A DNA stretch of 44,754 bases from an uncultured Bacteroidales bacterium (GTDB taxonomy: Bacteria > Bacteroidota > Bacteroidia > Bacteroidales > Paludibacteraceae). How positions within the stretch are numbered: the stretch's first letter is position 1; the number at the start of each line of letters is the position of its first letter. Below, piece after piece: positions 18,401 to 26,617 of this stretch. Made by a program: the position numbers and the translations under genes. Where the stretch lies: assembly GCA_937892015.1 (NCBI GenBank), contig CALAUY010000049.1:1-44754 (forward strand). The letters run 5' to 3'. Under the pieces are notes generated by a model, which worked only from the letters and a program-made list of their open reading frames with translations, was not told the origin of the DNA and searched no databases.

Positions 18401-19975
18401 CTCTCCAGCGAAGAAGGTCATGCTCTGCCCGCCGAGCTCACCACTACGCTCTCTGCACTCACTGCTGAACCGCTCAAGTACTTCGCGCAGCGCGTTTACG
18501 TTGAGGGACTTGTCCTGGCTTCTTACGATAACAATGGCAATGCCTTTGTTACCGATGGCGTGGACACTGTTCAGTGCTACTATGTAACGCCTGACCAGAC
18601 TGCTATCCCCGTTGGCTCGAAAGTGAATATCCACCTGATTGCCGCTTACTACAACAAGTTCCAATTCGTTGGTCCAAGCGATGGCATCGAACTGGCTCCT
18701 ACTGCCGGTGGCGACCCGTATCAGTATCCTGCTCTTGGCGAAAACGGCGTTTACACGCTCACCAACAAGTGGCTCTACAGCAATGTGATGGACAACTTCT
18801 CTGCTAATAAACCGGCAGCCGACGACTACGCTCGTGGCATGGTGGCCAAGGACGGTAAGATGTACTTCATCAACCGCACTATCGGTGGCTTCACGGTTGT
18901 TGACGGCGCTACGGGCGAGATGCTTGACCCGATTACTATCACCGGTGACCACCTCTTCCAGCAACAAGATACCGCCGGCGAATGGTCAGCTTGCGCTACG
19001 CTCGCATACAACGACGTGAAACTTGACAACGCCGGCCACTTCCTCATCGCAGGTTGTGTCACCGGTGGCAACCGCTTCCAAGTTTATACGGTTGACATCG
19101 CTACAGGTGTTGCTACCGAACTCATCAATGAGCGTCTCTACGACAACGAGGAATGGGGTGCTGAACTTGCTGAGGCTGCTACCAAGTGGCGTTTCGACGC
19201 ATTCAACGTTTACGGCGACGTAACAAGCAATGCTATCGTCATGGCTGCCGATGCCAACTCCTTCTACGCTTACAAGTGGACCATCGAGAACGGCGTTGCC
19301 GGTGCTGCCGAGCGTATCAACTGTACGCCGGAAACAACCGACGAATCGCTCCTCGTAAAGGACGGTGCACTCTCTGTTACCGCTTTCGGTACGGCTCCGC
19401 AGATCTTCCCCGTTGACTTCAACTACTTCTACGTTGACGGATTCAACCATCTGCCAATGCTGTTCGACATGGACGGTACGCTCATGGAAGACTTCGCTAC
19501 ATGCCCCACCGGCGTGGCTGTTCCGATGGCCGGCGACACCTGCACGATGAACTTCGGTCACAACGGACTCTGCGAGTTCCAGATTGGTGACGAGTACTTC
19601 CTCGTAATGGCCGCCACCAACACCGTTGGCTCACCGACATCTGCATTCGCTATCTATAAGTTCGCTGACGAGGCGAAATCGTTCGCCGATATGGAACCGC
19701 TCTACTTCTTCCCGAAAGCCGGTATGGGTTCTGCTACCAATGGTTGCCGTACCGCCGTTCCGTCTGTCGAAGTTAGTGGTACCAAGGCCACCATCTACAT
19801 CTACACCAACAACAATGGTTATGGTGTTTATGAGATGACCGGCAAAGAAGGCACCGGCATCAAGAACATCGATGGCGACAATGTAGAGGTAATGAAAGTG
19901 ATTGAGAACGGTCATGTTTACATCATCAAGAATGGTGTACGCTACACGGTTCTCGGCGCTCAAGTTAGCAAGTAA
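15482..19975 (+). CDS. Large modular secreted protein with starch-binding-like domain, InlB-type repeat and C-terminal tail
   Basis: A 1497-aa secreted protein (signal peptide to about FAQA21). Visible modules: propeller-like strands (about 200-560), a CBM20/48-like domain (about 575-660, with YIAGNFNDW and YKYTCG), an InlB/Listeria-Bacteroides repeat (about 858-896, YTFDGWYAESDFSG ... LYAKW), one or two OB-fold-like segments (about 900-1075, VYVQDATGGVLLY, KVGDFVVVRG), a second propeller-like region (about 1085-1460), and the shared tail (KVIENG ... GVRYTVLG). No catalytic domain is recognised, so a binding or scaffold role is likely. Codons such as GTT, GCT and ACC look more frequent than in its neighbours, which may reflect high expression. 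A strong terminator follows. Confidence 0.8.
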   Translation: MKRLSLFAAVLFAAVMSFAQAPAIMFSEAASTGALTDSTFTATNLTLRTVDTGNKMSIDANNASFGESADARVPFSYRLKAGAKTTMSDSEPTTNYLKLNAAVAGQLVIAVRPSSSGAEDRNLIVAQNGVELYNQVILESALKHTEDGVTYFNFVKVNVEAGEIILTYPVGALNFYYFGLMTNSAAFVEKLWSGEPLGWTAADSRQWTGFGEYVYWESKAEHTIYGTHDGVTVDTLFTNDAIDGTAFCVDGAGNFVVEGVFPSVASHVFLVKHDLSASVDIPVTGLARTDIVTATGDVFSAEGGYVFLYGNSANLLILAIKNAGAADQEVVTKTVAVAGSNVQNFVVAGDTLVQYVQRRSQGQTGFDKLENGVNTGSIAGMRGYKHTTLGGAMLTLAGNEFAIYPAGANNYSSEFSVANLTEGSLAASKADALQTLFCANTTTRANSTNVGVFLNASKIDDNTAYIQVGNGSDGTALFKLSVEPAVLSACYLKQGNEGATWEATGTAQGTHYVREGIFMADSLFINTTASDEGAVMFTRDNIAFTGNVAVNDTVRFVYNAASGVMGVELLGKFIPKLTFNVKVPEGTPNCYIAGNFNDWTFTRMTQLTDSTYTITITGDGVAIVDSVQYKYTCGTDWAYVEKDANNEEIGNRHWAENDVVARWFDVPSVNAVTYELNGGVFNDYGWTGKGAVLLDLQNDFNAAYNTSMNWVKVEDGVYYYHIGNTTDETPQPIWKTEAEAVGEACTVTGFVQNTTYNTENRLKNLISVTNVDKYGWLKDVIVKTRTAAGLAATDDDLSENIYRKEISAIFLQSPAETSWPAAPSYAIAGTIEAMMPVWKHGFCNPDHVNAEFTLNAPYYSGYTFDGWYAESDFSGSKVTSINDSTPACTLYAKWVEYIPTVAEAIAEAQNDTVKLGAVVTFIRGAKNVYVQDATGGVLLYTAANATCKVGDFVVVRGKNTTYGGAPEIGGATFLSSEEGHALPAELTTTLSALTAEPLKYFAQRVYVEGLVLASYDNNGNAFVTDGVDTVQCYYVTPDQTAIPVGSKVNIHLIAAYYNKFQFVGPSDGIELAPTAGGDPYQYPALGENGVYTLTNKWLYSNVMDNFSANKPAADDYARGMVAKDGKMYFINRTIGGFTVVDGATGEMLDPITITGDHLFQQQDTAGEWSACATLAYNDVKLDNAGHFLIAGCVTGGNRFQVYTVDIATGVATELINERLYDNEEWGAELAEAATKWRFDAFNVYGDVTSNAIVMAADANSFYAYKWTIENGVAGAAERINCTPETTDESLLVKDGALSVTAFGTAPQIFPVDFNYFYVDGFNHLPMLFDMDGTLMEDFATCPTGVAVPMAGDTCTMNFGHNGLCEFQIGDEYFLVMAATNTVGSPTSAFAIYKFADEAKSFADMEPLYFFPKAGMGSATNGCRTAVPSVEVSGTKATIYIYTNNNGYGVYEMTGKEGTGIKNIDGDNVEVMKVIENGHVYIIKNGVRYTVLGAQVSK

Positions 19976-20011
19976 ATACTGCCCATGCTGTTTAAACAGT
20001 AACCTGATAAT

Positions 20012-20039
20012 GAGGGCGGCGCAATACCGCGCCGCCCTC
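20012..20039 (+). terminator. Terminator after the 1497-aa gene
   Basis: Perfect 11-bp GC-rich stem GAGGGCGGCGC / GCGCCGCCCTC with a 6-nt loop, followed by TGTCTTAATCTTTT. A 12-bp palindrome CTGTTTAAACAG lies just before it at 19988-19999. Confidence 0.8.
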
Positions 20040-20058
20040 TGTCTTAATCTTTTCTCCG

Positions 20059-22359
20059 ATGAAAAAACGCATACTCCTACTCTCGATTCTTATCTGTACA
20101 ACGGCGTTGAGCCAAGCTATCACACTCAACAACGTTGAGTACACCATCGACACGCTTGCCCGTTTCTCGCCGGGCCCGGGTGCCATGTACTACCAACTAC
20201 AGATGCTGCGAGCAACTGACCGCGGTGGACGACTCAATTGTTGGCTCATGACTGTCGATACCAAGAACCCGTACGTCTCTATCGAAGCTGTAATGGGGCG
20301 CGATGCCGTCATCGGAACAGAACGACCGTCGGCCATGGCGGTCAGAAAAAGCACCTCCACGAAAATATTCTATGGAGGCACCAACGGCGATTTCTTCGCC
20401 ACCACCGGTGATGTGGGACGCCCGACCGGCCTCAGCATCGTCAACAACGAATTTGTCTATACACCCACCTCTTCCGCCCGTCGGTTTGGCGGCGTAGATG
20501 AAGCGATGCGTGCTGTGGTGGGCACAACAATGAAATATACCGGCAAACTGCTGTTGCCGGATACAACCCTTACCATCAAACATGTCAACTATACGCGAGC
20601 CGCTGACGAGCTCGTACTCTATAACCAACACAACGGCACTACTACGCAAACCAATGCGTACGGCACCGAACTACTCATCGAACTGCTGCCGGGATATGCT
20701 TGGCATACCACCGCAACCCTCAAAGCGCGCGTCGTCACTAAGCAAGTCGGTGTAGGCTCAATGGCCATCCCTGCCGGCAAGGCCGTCCTCTCCGGACACG
20801 GCACCATGCAGACGATGCTCAACACCCTCAACGAGGGCGATACTGTTACCGTCAAGTTCACGCTCAAGATTGACGGCACGAACACCAACGTGTCGCAGTG
20901 TATAGGCGGCGACAACTATGCACTGATTGTGGATAGTGGCAGGGTAGAACAGTCTAATTTCTGGAACGAACTGCATCCCCGCACCGCTTTCGGCAGCAAC
21001 GAAACGGGTGACACCCTACTCTTCCTCGTTGTGGATGGGCGCGGCGTCAGTACCGGCTGCACAACGAAAGTGCTGGGCGAGATTATGCACTACTACGGCG
21101 CATGGAAAGCCGTCAACTGGGACGGTGGCGGCTCATCGTGCCTCTATATCCGGCCTTTCGGCGAAGTAAACCACGGCTCTGACGGCACCGAGCGTGCGGT
21201 CGGTAATGCGATGTTCGCCGTGGCGAACATACCGGAAGACGACAACGTGATTGCCTCCATCGCACCCTATCAACCCGACTACGCCCTGCCACGTTACGGC
21301 ATGGCAGCACCCGACTTCGTCGGATACAACCGTTTCGGCGTACTCATCGACACGCACGTCGAGGGCGTCACCCTCTCTTGTGACGAGACGCTTGGCCACA
21401 TACTCAACGATGGCCGCTTCTTCGCCGACGGCACACAAAACGGGCTCTTACATGCAGTACTCAACGACTCCGTCGCATGCGACATACCCGTCCGACTCAA
21501 TACCTCCTCGCCCATCACTATCCGTCTCGACTCGCTCCTCATCGACTCCCGACACCCCTATTCCATTGAGGTGAGCGGCATCGTGGGTAACGCCTCCATA
21601 GAGGTGTACCCGGGCGCTCTCACGTGGCACTCGCTCAACGACCAAGTGGCCACCGTAAGCGATGAGGGCATCATCCTCGGTGTGAGCAACGGCAGTACAC
21701 AAGTCATCGGACGGCTCGGAGATTACACCGACACCATCCTCGTCAACGTAGAGATACCTTCCCATGTGCCAATGCAGTGGGAGGACTTCCTCGCATTCGA
21801 CGAATGGAAAATAACGTCCACCACGGGTTTCAACCCCACGTGGGTCGTCAGCAACTGCCTCGGTTGCCCGTCAGGACTTGCGTTCACGTACGTCATTGGC
21901 CGTTCACCGTTCCTGAAAATAGAGAACAAAGAGCGTATGTACTCGCTGCCGGACTCTATTCGTTGGGCGTTTCAAACCGATGCGCAACTGACCAAAGTGA
22001 ATATGGGCATCCGCACCGACAAGGCCGAACAAGCCACTACCATCACGCTCTTCCCGGAAGGCGTACCCTCTAACACGCAGAACCAAGTGTGCATCCCCGT
22101 TCGCGAGACGTTCGGTGACGACCCTGCCATCTTCCCGCTCTGGTTGGAGTACATCAATTTCCTTGTGGACACCAAAACCACCACCGGCACCCACAACATC
22201 ACGCTTTGGCCGATTGAACTCATCTACAACGAATACGTCGAGTCGGCACTTCCCTGCACTTCAGCTGAACCTACTGCCCGCAAAATACTCGATAACGGTC
22301 AACTCCTCATCATCCACAACAACACCCGCTATACCCTCCTCGGCACAGCAATACATTAA
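20059..22359 (+). CDS. Phosphodiester glycosidase (NAGPA/DUF2233 domain) with Big2-like domain and C-terminal tail
   Basis: A 766-aa secreted protein (signal peptide to about SQA20). Residues about 60-390 match the domain of human 'uncovering enzyme' NAGPA: NGDFF (109-113), HPRTAFG (306-312), LVVDGRG (323-329), DGGGSS (355-360) and ERAVGNAMF (378-386). NAGPA removes GlcNAc linked through a phosphodiester; bacterial relatives may act on phosphate-linked sugars of wall or capsule polymers. A Big2-like Ig domain (about 525-570, ATVSDEGIILGVSNGS) and a further beta domain follow, then the shared tail (KILDNG ... NTRYTLLG). The start lies 19 bp after the preceding terminator stem; no promoter pattern was found. 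Confidence 0.88.
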   Translation: MKKRILLLSILICTTALSQAITLNNVEYTIDTLARFSPGPGAMYYQLQMLRATDRGGRLNCWLMTVDTKNPYVSIEAVMGRDAVIGTERPSAMAVRKSTSTKIFYGGTNGDFFATTGDVGRPTGLSIVNNEFVYTPTSSARRFGGVDEAMRAVVGTTMKYTGKLLLPDTTLTIKHVNYTRAADELVLYNQHNGTTTQTNAYGTELLIELLPGYAWHTTATLKARVVTKQVGVGSMAIPAGKAVLSGHGTMQTMLNTLNEGDTVTVKFTLKIDGTNTNVSQCIGGDNYALIVDSGRVEQSNFWNELHPRTAFGSNETGDTLLFLVVDGRGVSTGCTTKVLGEIMHYYGAWKAVNWDGGGSSCLYIRPFGEVNHGSDGTERAVGNAMFAVANIPEDDNVIASIAPYQPDYALPRYGMAAPDFVGYNRFGVLIDTHVEGVTLSCDETLGHILNDGRFFADGTQNGLLHAVLNDSVACDIPVRLNTSSPITIRLDSLLIDSRHPYSIEVSGIVGNASIEVYPGALTWHSLNDQVATVSDEGIILGVSNGSTQVIGRLGDYTDTILVNVEIPSHVPMQWEDFLAFDEWKITSTTGFNPTWVVSNCLGCPSGLAFTYVIGRSPFLKIENKERMYSLPDSIRWAFQTDAQLTKVNMGIRTDKAEQATTITLFPEGVPSNTQNQVCIPVRETFGDDPAIFPLWLEYINFLVDTKTTTGTHNITLWPIELIYNEYVESALPCTSAEPTARKILDNGQLLIIHNNTRYTLLGTAIH

Positions 22360-22370
22360 CATCGCCATCT

Positions 22371-22390
22371 CGAAATAACGAAATAACGAA
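22371..22390. repeat. 8-bp direct repeat, two copies plus part
   Basis: CGAAATAA twice followed by CGAA, in the 42-bp spacer between the phosphodiester glycosidase and amidase genes. Confidence 0.7.
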
Positions 22391-22401
22391 CCCTAATAAT
22401 A

Positions 22402-25400
22402 ATGAAAAAATCTCTTTTCCTTACCGCCCTGCTCGCGGTTGCGTTTGCCCTCAACGCTCAGAGCATTCGCGTCCTCAGTACCCAAACGATAGGTTACGGC
22501 AATATGCCGCATATCTCTGCCGATGGTCTCCGCGTGAGTTGTCTGCCTTCCGGTGAAGCTTGGTCGGAGGTTATCGCCGACATCTACGTCACCAACGAGA
22601 ACTGCCAACTGATTCTCCATCAGAACGGTCTCTGCCGGCAACTCACGCCCGACGGTGCCGATGCGCACTACATCTGGTCGTCGGTGTCCCCTGACGGTAC
22701 GAAGATTCTGTACAACACGCAGCACGGCACCTCTGTCTGCAACCTACAAGGGCAGAAAGTGGCGTATCTCGGACATATCAACGCGCCTGTCTGGTACGGC
22801 AACGATTATGTGGTAGGGCACCTCGACCTCGCAGAGGATATCGAGACCATCTCCTCCGTCATCCTCATGGCAAAAGCTGACGGCACCGCAGTGCAACAAC
22901 TCACCACCAACAGCGAGATTGCGATGTACCCGTCTGCTTCTCCGGCCACTGGACGTATCGTCTATAACAACCTCGCCGGCGATGTGCGCATGTTGCAACT
23001 CAACCTCGCAGAGAACGTCATCCCACAACAACTGCCTCAAGTGGTGACGGCCGAACGCAAAGCGCTGAAAGCACCCATTCAGAAAGCACGTAAGAACACG
23101 TTTGCCGACATCAAGATATACATCAACCCGGGGCACGGCGGTCACGGCTCTAACGACCGAGGCCTGACCATCTATCCTTTTGCTTCCGGTGACCCCGAAG
23201 GGTTCTGGGAAAGCAATTCCAACCTCGACAAGGGACTCATGCTCGACTCGATGCTTACGTCACTCGGCGTGCAGACGATGATGTCGCGCCGCACCAACAA
23301 CGATGGTGGCGGCAATGATGTCGATGTGCTCCAAGCTTGGCTCAACGCGGGTAAGATAACGCAAGAGCAGCACGACTACATGCTCGCCAACGGCGATGAT
23401 CGCGCGCTCTCTGCCATCGCTGCCGAGGCCAACGCATACGATGCCGACTTCATGATCTCTATCCACTCCAACGCCGGCACTCCCGCCAACTACATCTTGC
23501 AGCTCTATTCCGGAAAAGAGCTCTCTGATACGCGCTATTACGCCCACACCAACCGCAACGAGGCCGAGTCACGCGCCGTAGTGAACGTTTTCGCGCCATA
23601 CCTCTACGAGAACGCCAACTCTGATTGGACTCGTCAACCCATGATCGAGGGCGACAAGACGTTCGCTTACCGCATCTTCGGGTGGAGCAACGGTTACGGC
23701 GTTCTGCGCAACCTACAGGTGGGCGGCACCATCTCCGAGGGTTCGATGCACGACTATACCCCCGAAACCTACCGACTCATGAATATGGGCTACAAACGTG
23801 CCGAGGCGTTCCATTTCATGCAGTCGTTCCTCGAATACTACCTCGAATACACGTATCCTAAGGGCGCTATCGGCGGGCAAGTGCGCGATGCCTATCAAGG
23901 CATGACCTTCCCCGCCATCTATTTCCACCCGGGCTCAACCGACGGACTCATGCCGCTCAACCGTGCCAAAGTGGAACTGCTGCAGAACGATGTTGTTATT
24001 GCCACCACCTACACCGACACCCTCTACAACGGCTGTTACTATTTCTGGGATGTCGATACCGGCACTTACACCGTTCGCGCCTCAATGGACAATTACTACG
24101 CCAAGGAGAGCCAAGTGCACGTGACAGCCGGACATATCACGTATTGGAAAGCATTGCTCAACCTGCAACGCCAAACGCCTCCCGAAGTGATTGCTTACAC
24201 GCCGCATCCGGCCACTATCACCGACTCGGTAGAGGTCTCCACCGGCATAGAACTGACGTTCAACTGGGATATGAACGTCGATTCCACGATGGCCGCGTTC
24301 TCCATCTCTCCAGCTGTTGACGGCACTATCAGTTTCCACAACGCCAACCGCATCTTACGCTTCACGCCCTCCGGACGACTGACGCCAAACACCGAGTTCA
24401 CCGTCACACTCTCCACCCAAGCTTGTCATCCCGACACCGCTTGGCCAAACCATCTGGTGCAACCGTTCGTGTTCACTTTCCGCACAAAAGGACGCGGCTC
24501 GATCGTCTTCCTTGATTCTTACCCGCAAGATGGCGCCACCGACGTGCCGCTCAACCCGTCATTCATCACCCTCTTCGACCAAAAACTCAACACCTCCACC
24601 GTCCGTAAGGCGTTCTCCGTTGCCGACATGAACGGCACGACCGTGGGCATCAACACCCGTTCCATCAGTTGCAACGCCGCGCCAGAACCCTATGGGTACG
24701 CCGCGTTCGAACTGACCGGTGAACTGCGACCGAACACGCAGTATCAGATGACCATTGCCGGTTCGCTCAAAGATAATATCGGCATCACGCTCGATGTGCC
24801 CGTCACCGTCACCTTCACCACCGGTTCGGATGAGACGCCCGACCTGCCTGTGGTGGATGTGCTCGACACCCTTCAGTTCGTCTATGACCGCGACCTTTCC
24901 TTCGCTGTCATCAGCGGTTCTACACTCCGCAACACCAACAAGAAATACTGGGGCGTTGCATCCAACGAACTCCGCTACAATTTCTTCGATGGCGATGGTT
25001 GCGAGGCAGTCTATACGATGAAAAACAAGACATTGGTAGAGGCATGTAGTGATGACCGAGTCGGACTCTACGTTTTCGGCGATTTCTCGCAGAACGAGCT
25101 GTATGCGAAATTCGAGACCGATGGCGACATTCACTATATCAAAGTGTGCGACCTCGACTACGGTGGCTGGAAATGGCAAGAGTTAGACCTCTCGACACTG
25201 CCCCTCGGAGTCAAACTGCAACTGACGGCTCTGCGTATCAACCGCGGCAGTAGTATTCTCTCCGCCTCAGGAGCCATCTACCTCAACAACCTCTCTTTCC
25301 TCGCCGCACCATCGGCCATCAACCACATCTCCGACGACACCTCTTTCCGCAAGGAAGTGATTGACGGACAAATCTATATCTACAAGAACGGCAAACGTTA

Positions 25401-25428
25401 CTCCGTCCTCGGCCAAATGCTAAAATAA
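22402..25428 (+). CDS. Secreted N-acetylmuramoyl-L-alanine amidase with TolB-like propeller, Ig-like domains and C-terminal tail
   Basis: A 1008-aa secreted protein, signal peptide to about NAQ20. TolB/WD40-like propeller strands (MPHISADGLRV, SSVSPDGTKILY, PSASPATGRIVY) occupy about 25-205. The Amidase_3 domain spans about 236-475, with zinc ligands fitting His245 (NPGHGG), Glu270 and His355 (SIHSNA), and a candidate catalytic Glu446 in TISEG. A carboxypeptidase-regulatory-like beta domain (about 500-590) and two Big_5-like Ig domains (about 592-690 and 695-810) follow. A beta-rich module (about 830-965) and the shared tail (VIDG ... GKRYSVLG) close it. It would cut peptide stems from peptidoglycan outside the cell. 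The sequence around the catalytic Glu (SEGSMHD) departs from the usual VELGF. Confidence 0.87.
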   Translation: MKKSLFLTALLAVAFALNAQSIRVLSTQTIGYGNMPHISADGLRVSCLPSGEAWSEVIADIYVTNENCQLILHQNGLCRQLTPDGADAHYIWSSVSPDGTKILYNTQHGTSVCNLQGQKVAYLGHINAPVWYGNDYVVGHLDLAEDIETISSVILMAKADGTAVQQLTTNSEIAMYPSASPATGRIVYNNLAGDVRMLQLNLAENVIPQQLPQVVTAERKALKAPIQKARKNTFADIKIYINPGHGGHGSNDRGLTIYPFASGDPEGFWESNSNLDKGLMLDSMLTSLGVQTMMSRRTNNDGGGNDVDVLQAWLNAGKITQEQHDYMLANGDDRALSAIAAEANAYDADFMISIHSNAGTPANYILQLYSGKELSDTRYYAHTNRNEAESRAVVNVFAPYLYENANSDWTRQPMIEGDKTFAYRIFGWSNGYGVLRNLQVGGTISEGSMHDYTPETYRLMNMGYKRAEAFHFMQSFLEYYLEYTYPKGAIGGQVRDAYQGMTFPAIYFHPGSTDGLMPLNRAKVELLQNDVVIATTYTDTLYNGCYYFWDVDTGTYTVRASMDNYYAKESQVHVTAGHITYWKALLNLQRQTPPEVIAYTPHPATITDSVEVSTGIELTFNWDMNVDSTMAAFSISPAVDGTISFHNANRILRFTPSGRLTPNTEFTVTLSTQACHPDTAWPNHLVQPFVFTFRTKGRGSIVFLDSYPQDGATDVPLNPSFITLFDQKLNTSTVRKAFSVADMNGTTVGINTRSISCNAAPEPYGYAAFELTGELRPNTQYQMTIAGSLKDNIGITLDVPVTVTFTTGSDETPDLPVVDVLDTLQFVYDRDLSFAVISGSTLRNTNKKYWGVASNELRYNFFDGDGCEAVYTMKNKTLVEACSDDRVGLYVFGDFSQNELYAKFETDGDIHYIKVCDLDYGGWKWQELDLSTLPLGVKLQLTALRINRGSSILSASGAIYLNNLSFLAAPSAINHISDDTSFRKEVIDGQIYIYKNGKRYSVLGQMLK

Positions 25429-25478
25429 AATCGTCAATAAATCGTAAATAACTTGTTCAATCGTAGATTGTCCAATCG

Positions 25479-26024
25479 TCAATAAATTATGTGCCCCATT
25501 ACTCCTGCAATACAGATTAGGAGGATGGGGTGCATTTTTAGTACCAGCGTTCCGATAAACACCAGCACGAAGAGCGCAACGCTCCACCGGTCTATGAAGT
25601 TCTCCGGAGTCATCAACAGTAGCGCAGCAGCAGCAATCAAACCGATGACCGTTACACGCAGCGTTTGGAGACTCCCCTCCACCCATTTATTGCCCTTCAG
25701 GCGCAGATAAACCTGACAGATAATCAGCATGATAATAACAGATGGCAGGATGATGGCAGATGTGGCCACTACCGAACCCGCCACGCACATCCATTCGTTC
25801 ATGCCGGCAGTCTGGCAAGCCGTGAAACCCGTGTACGTTGCCGAGTTGATGCCAATCGGACCCGGCGTCATCTGACTCACGGCTACTATATCGGTGAACT
25901 CCTGCGGTGTCATCCAACCGTATCGCAGCACCTCGTGCTCGATAAGCGAAAGAATAGCATATCCGCCACCGAACCCGAACAACCCAATCTTAAAGAACGA
26001 CAAAAACAACCGGAGGTAAATCAT
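25479..26024 (-). CDS. chrA: Chromate transporter family protein, short form (second of a pair)
   Basis: A 181-aa membrane protein of the CHR family, single-domain form. FFKIGLFGFGGGYAIL at the N-terminus and MTPGPIGINSATYTG are family signatures; about five membrane helices. Short CHR proteins work as pairs and are reported to export chromate, though the native substrate is uncertain. Its start overlaps the stop of the partner gene by 4 bp (ATGA). Its 3' end converges on the amidase gene with only 50 bp between, containing ATCGTCAATAAAT-like short repeats. Confidence 0.85.
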   Translation of the reverse strand: MIYLRLFLSFFKIGLFGFGGGYAILSLIEHEVLRYGWMTPQEFTDIVAVSQMTPGPIGINSATYTGFTACQTAGMNEWMCVAGSVVATSAIILPSVIIMLIICQVYLRLKGNKWVEGSLQTLRVTVIGLIAAAALLLMTPENFIDRWSVALFVLVFIGTLVLKMHPILLICIAGVMGHIIY

Positions 26025-26578
26025 TGGTTGCCTCCTTCCTTATTCGTCTTATCAGTCCAATAAGTCCATGCCAACCCGCCTACTATAGCTATCACAATCA
26101 CCACTACCGGCGAAACGCCTGCCAGCCATATCAGCAACGCTGCCGATATGGGTATCCACACGTTCCGCCACGTCACTTTGGCTGATTTGGCCATCTTGTA
26201 CAGGGGAGCTGCTATCAGTGCCACCACAGCGGGACGAATACCCTTAAACACCGCCTCCACGTGCGGGTTCTCGCGAAAACGTGTGAAGAACATCGCTATC
26301 AGTAAGATAATCAAAAAAGAGGGCAGTGTGGCACCCAGCACGCTACTAATCACGCCGCGCCAACCGTTCACCTTATACCCCACAAACACGGCCGTGTTCA
26401 CCGCAATGATGCCCGGTGCCGATTGCGCGAGGGCTATCAGGTCAAGAAACTCCTCCTCGCCTATCCATGCGTGGTTGTCCACCACCTCCCGTTGCACCAA
26501 CGGAATCATCGCATACCCGCCACCAAGCGTGAAGGCACCTATCTTAAAGAATGTCGCAAACAGTCGAAGAGACTTCAT
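26021..26578 (-). CDS. chrA: Chromate transporter family protein, short form (first of a pair)
   Basis: A 185-aa membrane protein, homologue and presumed partner of the following gene: FFKIGAFTLGGGYAMI, then AQSAPGIIAVNTAVFVGY, then four or five membrane helices, ending in a short charged tail. The two single-domain halves together equal one long ChrA. It lies 39 bp after the lytic transglycosylase gene and probably belongs to the same transcript. Confidence 0.85.
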   Translation of the reverse strand: MKSLRLFATFFKIGAFTLGGGYAMIPLVQREVVDNHAWIGEEEFLDLIALAQSAPGIIAVNTAVFVGYKVNGWRGVISSVLGATLPSFLIILLIAMFFTRFRENPHVEAVFKGIRPAVVALIAAPLYKMAKSAKVTWRNVWIPISAALLIWLAGVSPVVVIVIAIVGGLAWTYWTDKTNKEGGNQ

Positions 26579-26617
26579 GATGAAATAATCTTATAGGTCT
26601 AATGAGGTATTTGCTTG

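Noticed and set aside
25479..26578. Frameshifted single chromate transporter gene
   Set aside because: Both halves have complete N-terminal signatures and overlap as ATGA, the normal layout of paired short CHR proteins.
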